Positions 1 through 8,601 of a stretch of 64,000 bases of DNA are shown in pieces. Each line of letters starts with the position of its first letter. The first letter of the stretch is position 1. The notes beneath the pieces were generated by a model. That model ran no database searches. It saw nothing but the letters and a program-made list of their open reading frames with translations, and was not told where the DNA came from. The position numbers were made by a program, and so were the translations under genes. The DNA is from Methylocystaceae bacterium (lineage in GTDB: Bacteria; Pseudomonadota; Alphaproteobacteria; Rhizobiales; Beijerinckiaceae): NCBI GenBank assembly GCA_009773555.1, contig WSXZ01000015.1, positions 1-64,000 on the forward strand, given 5' to 3'.

Positions 1-99
1 GACGAAGATCGGCTCTGGCGGCGAGCGCTGGACATCCTCCAGCGCCAGCAGCAGCGCCCTTAGGGCTTCAAACTCGCCGCCGTTGAATTTTCGAGTCAT
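1..99 (-). CDS. Possible start of an unidentified protein, cut by the left edge
   Basis: A minus-strand reading frame opens with ATG at 99 and runs off the window after 33 codons without a stop; it begins MTRKFNGGEFEALRALLLAL. About three quarters of its third codon positions are G or C, as in the real genes nearby. The ribosome site is weak. A competing plus-strand frame covers 1-63 and ends in a stop, so this could instead be the tail of a plus-strand gene. I recognise neither product. Confidence 0.25.
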   Translation of the reverse strand, partial: MTRKFNGGEFEALRALLLALEDVQRSPPEPIFV

Positions 100-658
100 G
101 AGTAAGGCCTGGCGTCAGCAATGCAGCAACGATCCCCGCGCGGCATTGCCTAGCGTTCCTGCGCGCTTGATGATGGAAAAAACCGCATCGACCACTTCCC
201 CTGTGACGAAGCGGACTGGCGAGCTTGTGGCGTTTCGCCATGACGGCGCCCGGCAGCGTCTGGCCTATAAAATACGAAGGCGCGACGCTCGCGGCAAGAA
301 CATCTGCAACGGGTGCGAACGTCTCGCCGCGCAAACGAAAATCAAAACAGCGGCATAAAGCGCTTCATCGTCTGCAAAGCCGGCCATCGTCGAGAAGATC
401 TAAGCGGTGGCCCGACGTTTTGCAGTAGCTCTGATTTAGAGAGCCGCTGCTTTTTACAACCTCCGCTGTAAAGCAAGATTTAAGTTCTACGCTCATCTTC
501 CGCGACGCTTGCTAATCCCAAGCGAAGAACCAATCTCTACGATTCCCCCGAGAACGACCAGTTCAACGACGTGTCTGCTAGTCGGGCAGTGAATCTTGAT
601 TACGGGCGTCAGCTGCCGGGGAATTGGGCGAAAAAGCGCCTGTAACGAGGAAAATCGA
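100..658. other. Stretch without a convincing gene
   Basis: Several overlapping frames of 67 to 100 codons exist on both strands here, but none has a family resemblance, a good ribosome site or consistent codon use. The stretch is less GC-rich than the rest of the window and has short A/T runs near 345-360 and 440-480. I see no repeat, RNA gene or clear promoter. Confidence 0.5.
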
Positions 659-943
659 ATGCGAAAGATCGTCATCTTCACATGCTGCGCGTTCACTGCG
701 ATGTCATCGCTCGCGATCGCAAAGCCGCCGACTGTCTCTGCCGTAAACTCGGTTCTTTCGCAGCGAACCCCCGCTGCGCGTAAAGCAGAAATCAATCGTC
801 AGATCGCAAAGGCGTGCAATATCTCACTCTCGGAGTCCGATCTCAGCCGCGCGTCCGCCTTGGTTGAAACGCACAGAAAAAAAGGCGCCGCATGGCTCGC
901 CGCTCAAATCAAAAATAGCGAGTTGAGCTACGTCTGCGGCTGA
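659..943 (+). CDS. Small exported protein of unknown function
   Basis: A 94-residue product. The start at 659 was preferred to an in-frame start at 596 because an AGGA ribosome site lies just upstream of 659 and because a signal peptide then begins at residue 1: MRKIVIFTCCAFTAMSSLAIA, with likely cleavage after Ala-Ile-Ala near residue 21. The mature part is about 73 residues, hydrophilic and mixed in charge. It has one Cys in its middle (KACNIS) and one at the third residue from the end, which could pair in the periplasm. I know no family for it. It stands alone, upstream of and convergent with the tRNA-Ser gene. Periplasmic location is an inference from the signal peptide. Confidence 0.6.
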   Translation: MRKIVIFTCCAFTAMSSLAIAKPPTVSAVNSVLSQRTPAARKAEINRQIAKACNISLSESDLSRASALVETHRKKGAAWLAAQIKNSELSYVCG

Positions 944-1058
944 GACAGGGTATACCGCACAAGAGACGAGAGCGCGGCAGTTCTCGCGTCTCTTTCGGGG
1001 CGTGGAAGCGATCCGCGTTCGCTCGAACCCTTCGGCCGCGTTCTTCCCGATTGATGTC

Positions 1059-1148
1059 TGGCGGAGAGGGAGGGATTTGAACCCCCGATACGGTTGCCCG
1101 TATGCCGCATTTCGAGTGCGGTGCTTTCAACCACTCAGCCACCTCTCC
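1059..1148 (-). tRNA. tRNA-Ser (anticodon CGA)
   Basis: Read on the minus strand, the acceptor arm GGAGAGG (1148-1142) pairs with CCTCTCC, followed by the discriminator G and an encoded CCA (1061-1059). The anticodon stem CCGCA/TGCGG encloses a seven-base loop with CGA, which decodes UCG serine codons. A long variable arm (ATACGGGCAACCGTAT) is the class II hallmark of tRNA-Ser. The T-loop reads GTTCAAATC. All parts of the cloverleaf are present. Confidence 0.97.
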
Positions 1149-1275
1149 GCGGCGCATACGTGGCGTGTCGCAGATAGCACGCGCTCGCCCGAGGGATCAA
1201 GGGAGCCGTTGATTGAAACGCATTTGCGCGTCCTTCGACGCCGATCGTCGACCCGGTCCCGCTTTAATGAACACC

Positions 1276-1318
1276 GTATATACTAATATTGACATAATTT
1301 CGCGTCACTGACACAGTG
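1276..1318 (+). promoter_or_regulatory. Candidate promoter/operator of the vapBC-like pair
   Basis: Just before the antitoxin gene lie an eight-base palindrome GTATATAC (1276-1283), a TTGACA box (1289-1294) and an inverted repeat CACTG-aca-CAGTG (1306-1318). VapB-type antitoxins of the AbrB fold normally repress their own operon by binding such palindromes. The sites are seen directly; binding is an inference. Confidence 0.4.
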
Positions 1319-1323
1319 TGAAC

Positions 1324-1560
1324 ATGAGCTCCACGCGCATTTTCAAATCTGGCAATAGCCTGGCGGTTCGGCTGCCGCGCGAAATCGCTTTCGACGAGGG
1401 CGCTGAAGTTGTCGTGCGGCGGCAAGGCGGAAGTCTCGTGGTGACGCCGGCGCGGCTCGATATGGCCGAACTCGTCGCGCGGCTCAAAGCCACGCCGCCG
1501 CCAGCCCCGATCGGGCGCCCCGAGTTCAAGCCGCCGAAGCGGCTGTTCGACGCCCGCTAG
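1324..1560 (+). CDS. AbrB/MazE-type antitoxin (VapB-like)
   Basis: A 78-residue protein whose N-terminal 45 or so residues show the swapped-hairpin AbrB DNA-binding pattern: TRIFKSGNSLAVRLPREI, then a second strand ending in GGSLVVTPAR. The C-terminal third is rich in Pro and basic residues and would be the part that blocks the toxin. The stop lies 4 bases before the PIN-domain gene, so the two form one transcript. The start at 1324 (ATG) was chosen; a GTG six bases upstream is in frame and also possible. Such antitoxins usually neutralise the toxin and repress the operon. Confidence 0.85.
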   Translation: MSSTRIFKSGNSLAVRLPREIAFDEGAEVVVRRQGGSLVVTPARLDMAELVARLKATPPPAPIGRPEFKPPKRLFDAR

Positions 1561-1564
1561 CGCT

Positions 1565-1954
1565 ATGGCGCGCTACCTCCTCGACACCAATATCGTCATC
1601 GCCGCGGCGCTCGGCCTCCCGGGCGTGCTCGATCGGCTCTCTGCGCTCGAAATCGGCGACGTGGCGCTCTCGGCCATCAGTCTCGCCGAAACGCTTGGAG
1701 CAGCCGCCGCCGAAAATAACGGACGGCTCGCGGAGAACATTGCGCTCCTCGCCGAGAATCTGGATGTGCTGCCCTTCGACCGCGGCGCCGCCGACGCCTA
1801 TGGCGCGCTGCTGCGCAAGCTCGATCCGAAGCGCCGCCGCACGCTGGATCGAATGATCGCCGCGCAGGCGCTCGATCTCGGCCTCACGCTGGTCGTCGCG
1901 AACAGTGAGGATTTCGACGATATCCCCGGCCTCGCGATTGAAAAATGGGCGTGA
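1565..1954 (+). CDS. PIN-domain ribonuclease toxin (VapC-like)
   Basis: A 129-residue PIN-domain protein, the usual length of VapC toxins. The acidic residues expected to hold Mg or Mn are visible: Asp7 in LLDTNIVI, Glu42 in SLAETLG, Asp95 in LDRMIAAQA and Asp116 in NSEDFDDI. Family members cut tRNA or rRNA and stop translation when the antitoxin is lost; the RNA target here cannot be told from sequence. It follows the AbrB-type antitoxin in an operon and converges on prfB with only 6 bases between the genes. All catalytic residues are present, so it is probably active. Confidence 0.88.
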   Translation: MARYLLDTNIVIAAALGLPGVLDRLSALEIGDVALSAISLAETLGAAAAENNGRLAENIALLAENLDVLPFDRGAADAYGALLRKLDPKRRRTLDRMIAAQALDLGLTLVVANSEDFDDIPGLAIEKWA

Positions 1955-1960
1955 GCGCAG

Positions 1961-3089
1961 CTACTCGACGTCTTCCACGCTCTCGGGACCTCCATATATG
2001 CGCTGCGCCAGAGAGGCCTGCATGAAATCGTCGAGTTCGCCGTCGAGAACGTCGGAAGGCGTCCCCGAGGTGAAGCCGGAGCGCAGATCCTTCACCAGCT
2101 GATAGGGCTGCAGCACATAGCTGCGGATCTGATGGCCCCAGCCGATCTCGGTCCTTGAGGCCGCAGTCTTATTGGCTTCGGCCTCGCGCTTTTCCAGCTC
2201 CAGCTCGTAGAGCCGCGCCCGCAGCATGTTCCAGGCGGTCGCGCGGTTCTTGTGCTGCGAGCGTTCGGCCTGACAGGCGACGACGATGCCGGTCGGAATA
2301 TGGGTGATGCGGATCGCCGAATCGGTCGTGTTGACGTGCTGACCGCCGGCGCCTGACGATCTATACGTGTCTATACGACAGTCGGACTCATTGACGTTCA
2401 CGTCGATACGATCGTCCACGACCGGATAGACCCAGACCGAGGCGAAGCTCGTATGGCGGCGGGCGTTCGAATCGAATGGCGAAATCCGCACCAGGCGATG
2501 CACGCCGGACTCGGTCTTCGCCCAGCCATGGGCGTTGTGTCCCTTGACGAGCAGCGTGCCGGACTTGATGCCGGCCTCTTCGCCCAGCGTTTCCTCGATC
2601 ACCTCGACATGGAATTTGTGGCGCTCGCCCCAGCGCGCATACATGCGAAACAGCATGCGCGCCCAATCCTGGCTCTCGGTGCCGCCGGCGCCGGAATGAA
2701 CCTCTATATAGGTGTCATTGGCGTCGGCTTCGCCGGCGAACAGCGCCTCGGTCTGGCGCGCGCGCGCCTGCTTCAAGATGCTCTTGAGCGCGTCGACGCC
2801 CTCTTTTTCGGTCGCCGCGTCGTCCTCGGACTCGCCAAGCTCGACAAGCGTCAGCGCGTCTTCGAGCTCGCGCTCGAGGCTCGAGAGCGCCCCCACCTGA
2901 TCTTCGAGCTGGGTGCGCTCGCGCATCAGTTTTTGCGCGGCTTCGGGATCGTTCCAGAGCGCGGGGTCTTCCGCCCGGACGTTCAGTTCGGCGAGGCGCC
3001 GTTGGGAGGCGTCGACGTCAAAGATGCCTCCTCAGCAGTCCGATGGACTGCTCAATGTCGGCTTTCAGCGCAAGCGGTTCGGCGCGCAT
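1961..3089 (-). CDS. prfB: Peptide chain release factor 2, with programmed +1 frameshift
   Basis: Release factor 2 ends translation at UGA and UAA codons. The frame opens with ATG at 3089 and reads 23 codons to a UGA at 3020-3018; a +1 shift on CTT-T then gives a further 352 residues, 375 in total, the normal RF2 length. The first frame begins MRAEPLALKADIEQS and the shifted frame continues with DVDASQRRLAEL. The stop-codon motif SPF (ISPFDSN) and the peptidyl-hydrolysis motif GGQ (SGAGGQHVN) are both intact. The shift makes the protein autoregulated: when RF2 is scarce, ribosomes pause at UGA and slip. An annotation that ignores the shift would start late, near 2926, and lose about 50 residues. 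Confidence 0.96.
3017..3032 (-). promoter_or_regulatory. Programmed +1 ribosomal frameshift site of prfB
   Basis: On the minus strand the sequence reads AGGAGG (3032-3027), then CAT CTT TGA C. This is the standard RF2 arrangement: an internal Shine-Dalgarno sequence three bases before the slippery CUU, then UGA followed by C, a poor termination context. All elements and their spacing match the well-studied E. coli site. Confidence 0.95.
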
Positions 3090-3185
3090 GGATTTCCCGG
3101 GTTCTATCGGAGGGCTTCGCCCCATTCGGCGCGGAAATTAGGCGGCGCGCGCGCGCCTGTAAACCCGCAACTCACGACGCCAACG

Positions 3186-4277
3186 TCAAAAACTCCTGTC
3201 CGCCGGCCGGTCGTCCCGACGCTCCGGCGCGGCCGGCCGCTGCTCCTCGCTCTCGGGCGCGCCGGCAAGCCCCCAGCGGCGCATCAGAAAAAGCGCCGTC
3301 GCCGAGGCCAGCACGCAAAGAATCGTCGCGTAAAACGTGCCGTTCTCGTCCTCCGCGAACAGCAGATTCTTGGTGTTCATGCCGAAATAGCCGGTGACGA
3401 AGGTCGCCGGCAGCAGCAGCATCGTCGTCACCGTCAAAGCATAGAGCCGATCATTGGTCTCCAGGCTGAGGATGGCGTTGAGCTCGTCCTGCAGGAGACG
3501 GGCGCGCTCCTGAAGGCTCGTGACATCCTGAGTCAGCGCGCCGGCGTGTTGAATGAGCCTTGCCGCGGCGTCGCGCAGATCATTGTCTCGCTGTTCGTCG
3601 GCCTCCTCCTCGATCGTTTCGAGGCGCGCCACCGTCGACGACAGGCCGCTGATCTGGCGCGCCAAACGCACCGCGTCGCGCCGCGCGGCGCTGAGCGCCG
3701 GCCGCGCCTGGCGGCCGCGCTGATCGATGATACGGTCCTCGACGCGATCGAACGCCGCGCCGAGTTCGGCGGCCTTACGCGCCAGCCCGTCGATCAGCGC
3801 ATCCGTCAGCATTTCGAACAGATCGATCGGCGAGGTGAGACGCGCGCCGCGATTGATGGCGATGTGCGCCGCCTCGACGCTGTCCATCGGCAGCCGTCGC
3901 GCGCTGATGAAAAAGCTTGCGCCAGCGCCGAAGCGGACATAGTCGGTGCGCGAGGTCGGCCCGCCGAGATCGCGCTCGTAGTCGAGCAGCGCGCCGCTGA
4001 CCATCCCTTCCGAATATTCGAGATGCTGGTGGTCGACGGGATCGCACAGCGAATCGCGCGCGTCCTCGGAAAGCGCCGCGATGCGCGCCAGCAGCGGGCG
4101 CGTGCGCACGTCGGCGAGATCCATGTGCAGCCACAAGAATCCCTCGCGCGGCGCGCCGATATTTTCAAAATCCTCGGCGGTTCCGGGCTCGGCCTCGCCG
4201 GCGCGGTTGAAGCGCACAAACCAAAGACACCCGGGAATGTCGGCGCGCGGCGCTTGTGCGAGTCGATCTATGCTCAT
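3186..4277 (-). CDS. CorA-family divalent cation transporter, ZntB-like
   Basis: A 363-residue member of the CorA/ZntB family. The N-terminal 270 or so residues form the cytoplasmic funnel domain, ending in a long helix rich in Glu, Arg and Leu. Two membrane helices follow, at roughly residues 280-300 and 315-335, joined by the signature loop YFGMNTKNL with the GMN motif that forms the ion filter. The WLHMDLAD and LCDPVDHQHLEY segments resemble the ZntB subgroup more than classical Mg transporters, so zinc is a plausible substrate, but this cannot be settled from sequence. It lies 96 bases downstream of prfB's start, on the same strand, and upstream of prfB in transcription. Confidence 0.85.
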   Translation of the reverse strand: MSIDRLAQAPRADIPGCLWFVRFNRAGEAEPGTAEDFENIGAPREGFLWLHMDLADVRTRPLLARIAALSEDARDSLCDPVDHQHLEYSEGMVSGALLDYERDLGGPTSRTDYVRFGAGASFFISARRLPMDSVEAAHIAINRGARLTSPIDLFEMLTDALIDGLARKAAELGAAFDRVEDRIIDQRGRQARPALSAARRDAVRLARQISGLSSTVARLETIEEEADEQRDNDLRDAAARLIQHAGALTQDVTSLQERARLLQDELNAILSLETNDRLYALTVTTMLLLPATFVTGYFGMNTKNLLFAEDENGTFYATILCVLASATALFLMRRWGLAGAPESEEQRPAAPERRDDRPADRSF

Positions 4278-4344
4278 GGCGGCGCTCGTGGGAAGGCGCG
4301 AAGAGAATGGGACGATTGATAACAGACTTACGACGTTTGTGGGG

Positions 4345-5841
4345 TCAATCCTCCGAGAGCCGGGTCTTGCCCGGCCCGTGCGGTTCGATCAGCGCGCCGA
4401 AATCATGCGGCTCCTTGCGGGCGCGCCGAAGCGCCGCGTCGAGAAACTCGGTGAAGGCGTCGATGTCGCGCTCTTCGGTCCGGTGGTTGATGATCGCCGC
4501 GCGGATCGCCGGAACCCCGTCGAGGATCGTCAGCGACGGCGCCGCCTCGCCGCGCTCATGCAACTCCATGACGATTTCGCGCGCCAGCGAACCGTCCTCA
4601 TCGTCCTTGACGCCGAAGCAGACGATGTTGAGCGTCACCGGCGCGCGCAGCGCGAAGGCGTCCGATTGCGCGATCCACGCCTCGAGCCGCTTCGCCATGC
4701 GGCAGGTCTGCTCGATACATTGGCCCAAACGCTTGGCGCCGAAGGTTTCGATGGTGAACCAGGTCTTGAGCGCGCGAAAGCTGCGCGACAGGTCGGGGCC
4801 GAGATCGCAGGGCCAGGTGTCGCCCGCCGCGAGGCCGCGCGGCGCTCGCGTCAAATACGCGGCGTTGGCCGCGAAGGCGCGCTTATGGGCCGCCTTGTCG
4901 CGCACCAGGAAGAAGCCGGCGTCATAGGGGACGTGCAGCCATTTATGGAAGTCGAAGGCGACGCTGTCGGCGCGCTCCAGTCCCTTGACCAGAGGCTTGA
5001 GCGCCGGCGAGAGCGCCGCCAGCGCGCCGAACGCCCCGTCGACATGGAACCACAAATCCTCGGTGTGCGCGACATCGGCGAGCCGGTCGAGCGGATCGAT
5101 CGCGCCGGTGTCGACCGTTCCCGCCGTGCCGACGATCAGAAACGGCCTGAACCCCGCCGCGCGGTCGGCGGCGATGGCGCGGCGAAGATCGCGCACTTTC
5201 ATTGCGCGCCGCTCGTCCGAAGGAATGAGGCGCAGATGCCGCGCGCCGAGACCCGCAAGCTCCATCGCCTGGCGCACGCAATTATGCGCTTCGCGCGACG
5301 CATAGGCGATGAGCTGGCCGGGAAGCGCGCAGAGCCCGTTCAGCCGCACGTCCTTGTCGCCATAGGCCTGGTCGCGCGCGACGAGCAGGCACAGGAAGTT
5401 GGCGATCGAGGTTCCGGTGACGAAAATGCCGCTCGCGTCCGGCGGAAAGCCGAAGGCCTGCGCCATCCAGGCGGCGATCTGGCGCTCGACATCGATGGCG
5501 ATGTGATTGCGACCGCCGCAGTTCGAATTCATGCCGGCGGCGAGCATTTCCGCGATCATTCCGGCTGGCGTGCCTGCGCCCTGGGCCCAGCCCATGAACA
5601 TCGGATGGGTGTTGCCGGTCGCGAACGGCATGATGTAGCGGTCGAAATCCTCGAGCACGGCGGAGAGGTCGCGGCCCTCTTGCGGAAGATCGCGTTTGAA
5701 GCGCGCCCGCGCTTCTTCGCTTGGCTCAAGCCAGACAGGGCGCTCGCGGAGATCGCGCAGGTGGTCGAGCATCATGTCGAGCGCGCGATGGCTCTCGGCG
5801 CGAAATTCGTCCCAGTTTTCGGGGTCGAGATTAACCGGCAT
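4345..5841 (-). CDS. Pyridoxal-phosphate decarboxylase, aromatic amino acid decarboxylase type
   Basis: Group II PLP-dependent decarboxylase of 498 residues. The PLP lysine is in FDFHKWLHVPYD (Lys300). The stacking His of SREAHNC (His186) and the Asp that contacts the pyridine nitrogen in HVDGAFG (Asp268) are present, as is the substrate-site segment near NTHPMFMGW. Family members decarboxylate tryptophan, tyrosine, phenylalanine, glutamate or diaminobutyrate; the fold and the TGNTHPMFMGW region favour the aromatic branch, but the substrate is not certain. The start at 5841 (MPVNLDPENW) was chosen over a GTG 75 bases upstream whose ribosome site touches it. It lies downstream of the FAH-family gene on the same strand. 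Confidence 0.82.
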   Translation of the reverse strand: MPVNLDPENWDEFRAESHRALDMMLDHLRDLRERPVWLEPSEEARARFKRDLPQEGRDLSAVLEDFDRYIMPFATGNTHPMFMGWAQGAGTPAGMIAEMLAAGMNSNCGGRNHIAIDVERQIAAWMAQAFGFPPDASGIFVTGTSIANFLCLLVARDQAYGDKDVRLNGLCALPGQLIAYASREAHNCVRQAMELAGLGARHLRLIPSDERRAMKVRDLRRAIAADRAAGFRPFLIVGTAGTVDTGAIDPLDRLADVAHTEDLWFHVDGAFGALAALSPALKPLVKGLERADSVAFDFHKWLHVPYDAGFFLVRDKAAHKRAFAANAAYLTRAPRGLAAGDTWPCDLGPDLSRSFRALKTWFTIETFGAKRLGQCIEQTCRMAKRLEAWIAQSDAFALRAPVTLNIVCFGVKDDEDGSLAREIVMELHERGEAAPSLTILDGVPAIRAAIINHRTEERDIDAFTEFLDAALRRARKEPHDFGALIEPHGPGKTRLSED

Positions 5842-5959
5842 GTCCAGGGCCTCGCGCGCCGGCGGCTCGGTGGAGGCGCAACCACGGTTGCGAAAGATCG
5901 CGCGAAGGCGTTTCACCCTTCTGCAAATAGCCGGGTTTCCCTGCCCGGCGCAACCTGGC

Positions 5960-6661
5960 TTATTTTCCGATGCTTACGGCCACAGAGCCGACATGTTCGA
6001 CCTCGCCGTCGACGACGTCGCCGGGAAGGAGCGGTCCAACGCCCGAAGGCGTGCCGGTGAAGATGAGATCGCCGGGCGCAATGGCGACATTTCGCGACAG
6101 CGCCGCGATGATTTCCGGCACGCTCCAGATCAGATCGCCAAGGTCGCCCGCCTGTCGCAGCACGCCATTGACGGAGAGCGCGATGCGCCCCCGCGTCGGA
6201 TGGCCGATGGCGGCGACGGGGCTGATCGCGCCGATGGGCGCGGAATGGTCGAAGCCTTTTGACATGTCCCACGGCCGTCCGGCGCCGCGCGCCGCCGTTT
6301 GCAGATCGCGCCGGGTCAGGTCGATGCCGGCGGCATAGCCGAAGACGCAGTCGAGCGCCCGCTCGGCGGGAATATCGGCCCCTCCCTTGCCGAGCGCCGC
6401 GACCAATTCGATCTCGTGATGAAGATCATGCGTCAGCGTCGGATAGGGAATGGTCGCGCCGCTCTCGACCACCGCGTCGGCGGGCTTGGAGAAGAATACC
6501 GGCGCCTCCCCGCCCTTCGCGGGGTCCTTTCCCATTTCCCGGGCGTGCGCGGCGTAGTTCAGCGCGATGCAGAAGATCCGCCGCACGGGAAATCGCCGCG
6601 CGTCTTGCGCGATGGCGACGCTTGGGAAGGGCGGCGGCGGAAAGATGAACTCAGCGGACAT
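5960..6661 (-). CDS. Fumarylacetoacetate hydrolase (FAH) family protein
   Basis: A 233-residue single-domain FAH-fold protein. The metal ligands lie in HHEIELV (the paired Glu residues) and the later Asp of AGIDLTRRDLQ; the C-terminal GDLIFTGTPSGVGPL motif is typical. The closest functional types are fumarylpyruvate or acylpyruvate hydrolases, which cleave C-C bonds of beta-diketo acids with Mg or Mn; oxaloacetate decarboxylase activity is also known in the family. The gene follows hslO by 28 bases and probably belongs to the argD-argF-hslO transcript. The neighbours do not identify its substrate. Confidence 0.85.
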   Translation of the reverse strand: MSAEFIFPPPPFPSVAIAQDARRFPVRRIFCIALNYAAHAREMGKDPAKGGEAPVFFSKPADAVVESGATIPYPTLTHDLHHEIELVAALGKGGADIPAERALDCVFGYAAGIDLTRRDLQTAARGAGRPWDMSKGFDHSAPIGAISPVAAIGHPTRGRIALSVNGVLRQAGDLGDLIWSVPEIIAALSRNVAIAPGDLIFTGTPSGVGPLLPGDVVDGEVEHVGSVAVSIGK

Positions 6662-6685
6662 TCTATTGGCTTCGCGCTTGGCGGA

Positions 6686-7657
6686 TCAGTCGAAATCAGC
6701 GGGATTGAAGCTGCGCAGCGTGCCGCAGAATTCGCAGGTGACGCCGATGCGGCCGTCATCGCCGATCATATCGCTGCGCTCTTGCGGCGAGAAGCTCCTC
6801 AACAGCTTATCGATGCGCTCGTTCGAACAGCGGCAGAATTCCTCGAGGGCGCGTTCGGTGAAAACCTTGACGCCCCGCTCATGGAAAAGGCGATAGAGCA
6901 GGCGCTCGCTCGAAAGCGCCGGATCGACGAGTTCGTGATCTTCGAGAGTCGCAGCGAGCGCCTGGCCTTCGGTCCAATGGTCGCTGTCGTCCTCGGAAGG
7001 CTCCTCCGTCCCGTCCGGCGCGTCGCCGGGCGGAAGATCGCGGGCGCGCGCGCCGCCCGGGGGCAAATATTGCAGCAGCAGTCCGCCAGCGCGCCAGCTC
7101 GCGCCCTGCGGCGTGACGATTTCGGCGACGGCGAGTCTGACGAATGACGGGATCTGCTCCGACTGCCGGAAATAGATATGCGCGGCCTCGGCGAGGCTCT
7201 CGCCCTCCAGCGGCACGACGCCCTGGTAGCGCGCGGCGTCTTCCTCGCGTTCGATGGTGAGCGCCAGATGACCGCGCCCGAACAGCGCCGCCGGCGAAGC
7301 GTCGCGTATTTGGGCGACGCGCTCAGCGTCGAAGCGGGCGAAGCCGCGCAGCTTCCCCGGCGCGTCATAGTCGACGACAAGCATATCGACGGGCCCGTCG
7401 CTGCGCGTCTGCAGCTGGAAGCGGCCATGCGATTCCAAAATCGAGCCGAGCAGCGCGGCGAGCGCCACCGCTTCGCCGAGCAGGCGCGCGACCTGCGGCG
7501 GATAGGCGTAATGGCTCAGGATGGAATCGACCGTCGGGCCGAGACGCACGACGCGGCCGCGCAGGTCGAGCGCTTCGACTGCGAAAGGCAGCACCCGGTC
7601 ATCCTCGGAATGCAGCGCGACTGGCCGGCTCGGCGCCGAGCCCCCGCCTTGCGGCAT
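6686..7657 (-). CDS. hslO: Redox-regulated chaperone Hsp33
   Basis: A cytoplasmic holdase that is switched on by oxidative unfolding. The product has 323 residues from the ATG at 7657, which overlaps the argF stop codon as TGATG; a longer frame reaching back into argF is a shadow. The C-terminal redox switch has all four zinc-binding cysteines: the CxC in FCRCSNE and the CxxC in TCEFCGT, spaced as in known Hsp33 proteins. The N-terminal substrate-binding domain carries the usual VVDYDAPGKLRGFARF stretch. A Glu/Asp/Ser-rich insert lies around residues 195-215. Being third in an arginine operon is a conserved rhizobial arrangement. Confidence 0.95.
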   Translation of the reverse strand: MPQGGGSAPSRPVALHSEDDRVLPFAVEALDLRGRVVRLGPTVDSILSHYAYPPQVARLLGEAVALAALLGSILESHGRFQLQTRSDGPVDMLVVDYDAPGKLRGFARFDAERVAQIRDASPAALFGRGHLALTIEREEDAARYQGVVPLEGESLAEAAHIYFRQSEQIPSFVRLAVAEIVTPQGASWRAGGLLLQYLPPGGARARDLPPGDAPDGTEEPSEDDSDHWTEGQALAATLEDHELVDPALSSERLLYRLFHERGVKVFTERALEEFCRCSNERIDKLLRSFSPQERSDMIGDDGRIGVTCEFCGTLRSFNPADFD

Positions 7658-8601
7658 CAGAACTGCCCCGGCGCGAGACACCAGCACAGCACGCCTTTCT
7701 GCGCGTGAAGGCGGTTCTCGGCTTCGTCGAAGACCACCGACTGCGGCCCGTCGATCACGTCCGCGGTGACTTCCTCGCCGCGATGCGCGGGCAGACAATG
7801 CATGAAGACGGCATTTTTCGCGGCCGCGCGCATCAGTTTCGAGTCGACCTGATAGGGCGCAAGCGCGGCGCGGCGCTGGTCCTCGTCCGCGTCGCCCATC
7901 GACACCCAGCAGTCCGTGATGACGGCGTCGGCGCCGTCCACCGCCTCATAGGCGTCGCGCGTCAGATTCATCTTCGCGCCATTGGCTTTCGCCCAGCTGA
8001 CCAGATCCTCCGAGGGCGCAAAGCCCGCCGGCGTCGCCACATTGATCGTGAAGCCCAGGCGGCCGGCGGCATGCACCCAGCTTGCAAGCACATTATTGGC
8101 GTCGCCGCTCCAGGCCACCGTGCGCCCTTCAATCGGACCGAGATGCTCCTCGAAGGTCAGCACGTCCGCCATCACCTGGCAGGGATGCGACTGTTTGGTG
8201 AGGCCATTGATGACCGGCAGATTGCCGTAGCGCGCCAGCTCCATGAGATCGGGATGCGACAGAATGCGCACCATGATCGCGTCGAGAAAGCGCGAGAGCA
8301 CGCGCGCCGTGTCGGCGATGGTTTCGCCGCGGCCGAGCTGCATTTCGGCGCCGGTCAGCATGATCGTCTCGCCGCCGAGTTCGCGCATCGCGATGTCGAA
8401 GGAGACGCGCGTGCGGGTCGAGGGCTTGTCGAACACCATGCCTAGATATTTGCCGACGAGCGGTCGTTCGGCCGCCTCGACGCCTTTGACGCGGCGCGCC
8501 TTGAGCGACTTGGCGAGATTAAGGATGCGGCGCAGTTCTTCGCCCGAGTGATCGGAAAGATCGAGGAAGCTGCGCGGCCGCGTCAGCGAATGGGCGGTCA
8601 T
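7657..8601 (-). CDS. argF: Ornithine carbamoyltransferase
   Basis: Joins carbamoyl phosphate to ornithine to make citrulline, the sixth step of arginine synthesis. The product has 314 residues. The carbamoyl phosphate motif STRTR is followed by the HPCQ motif, and [11 protein letters not shown] carries the catalytic Cys of the HCLP loop. The start at 8601 overlaps the argD stop as TGATG, and the stop overlaps the hslO start in the same way, so three genes are translationally coupled. A GTG one codon upstream is also possible. The C-terminus ends [10 protein letters not shown], with two extra cysteines, which is a little unusual. Confidence 0.96.
   Translation of the reverse strand: MTAHSLTRPRSFLDLSDHSGEELRRILNLAKSLKARRVKGVEAAERPLVGKYLGMVFDKPSTRTRVSFDIAMRELGGETIMLTGAEMQLGRGETIADTARVLSRFLDAIMVRILSHPDLMELARYGNLPVINGLTKQSHPCQVMADVLTFEEHLGPIEGRTVAWSGDANNVLASWVHAAGRLGFTINVATPAGFAPSEDLVSWAKANGAKMNLTRDAYEAVDGADAVITDCWVSMGDADEDQRRAALAPYQVDSKLMRAAAKNAVFMHCLPAHRGEEVTADVIDGPQSVVFDEAENRLHAQKGVLCWCLAPGQF

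Noticed and set aside
4081..6060. Long plus-strand frame of 659 codons
   Set aside because: It is antisense to the PLP decarboxylase and to part of the CorA/ZntB gene, both with clear motifs. Arg-rich composition is typical of shadow frames in GC-rich DNA.
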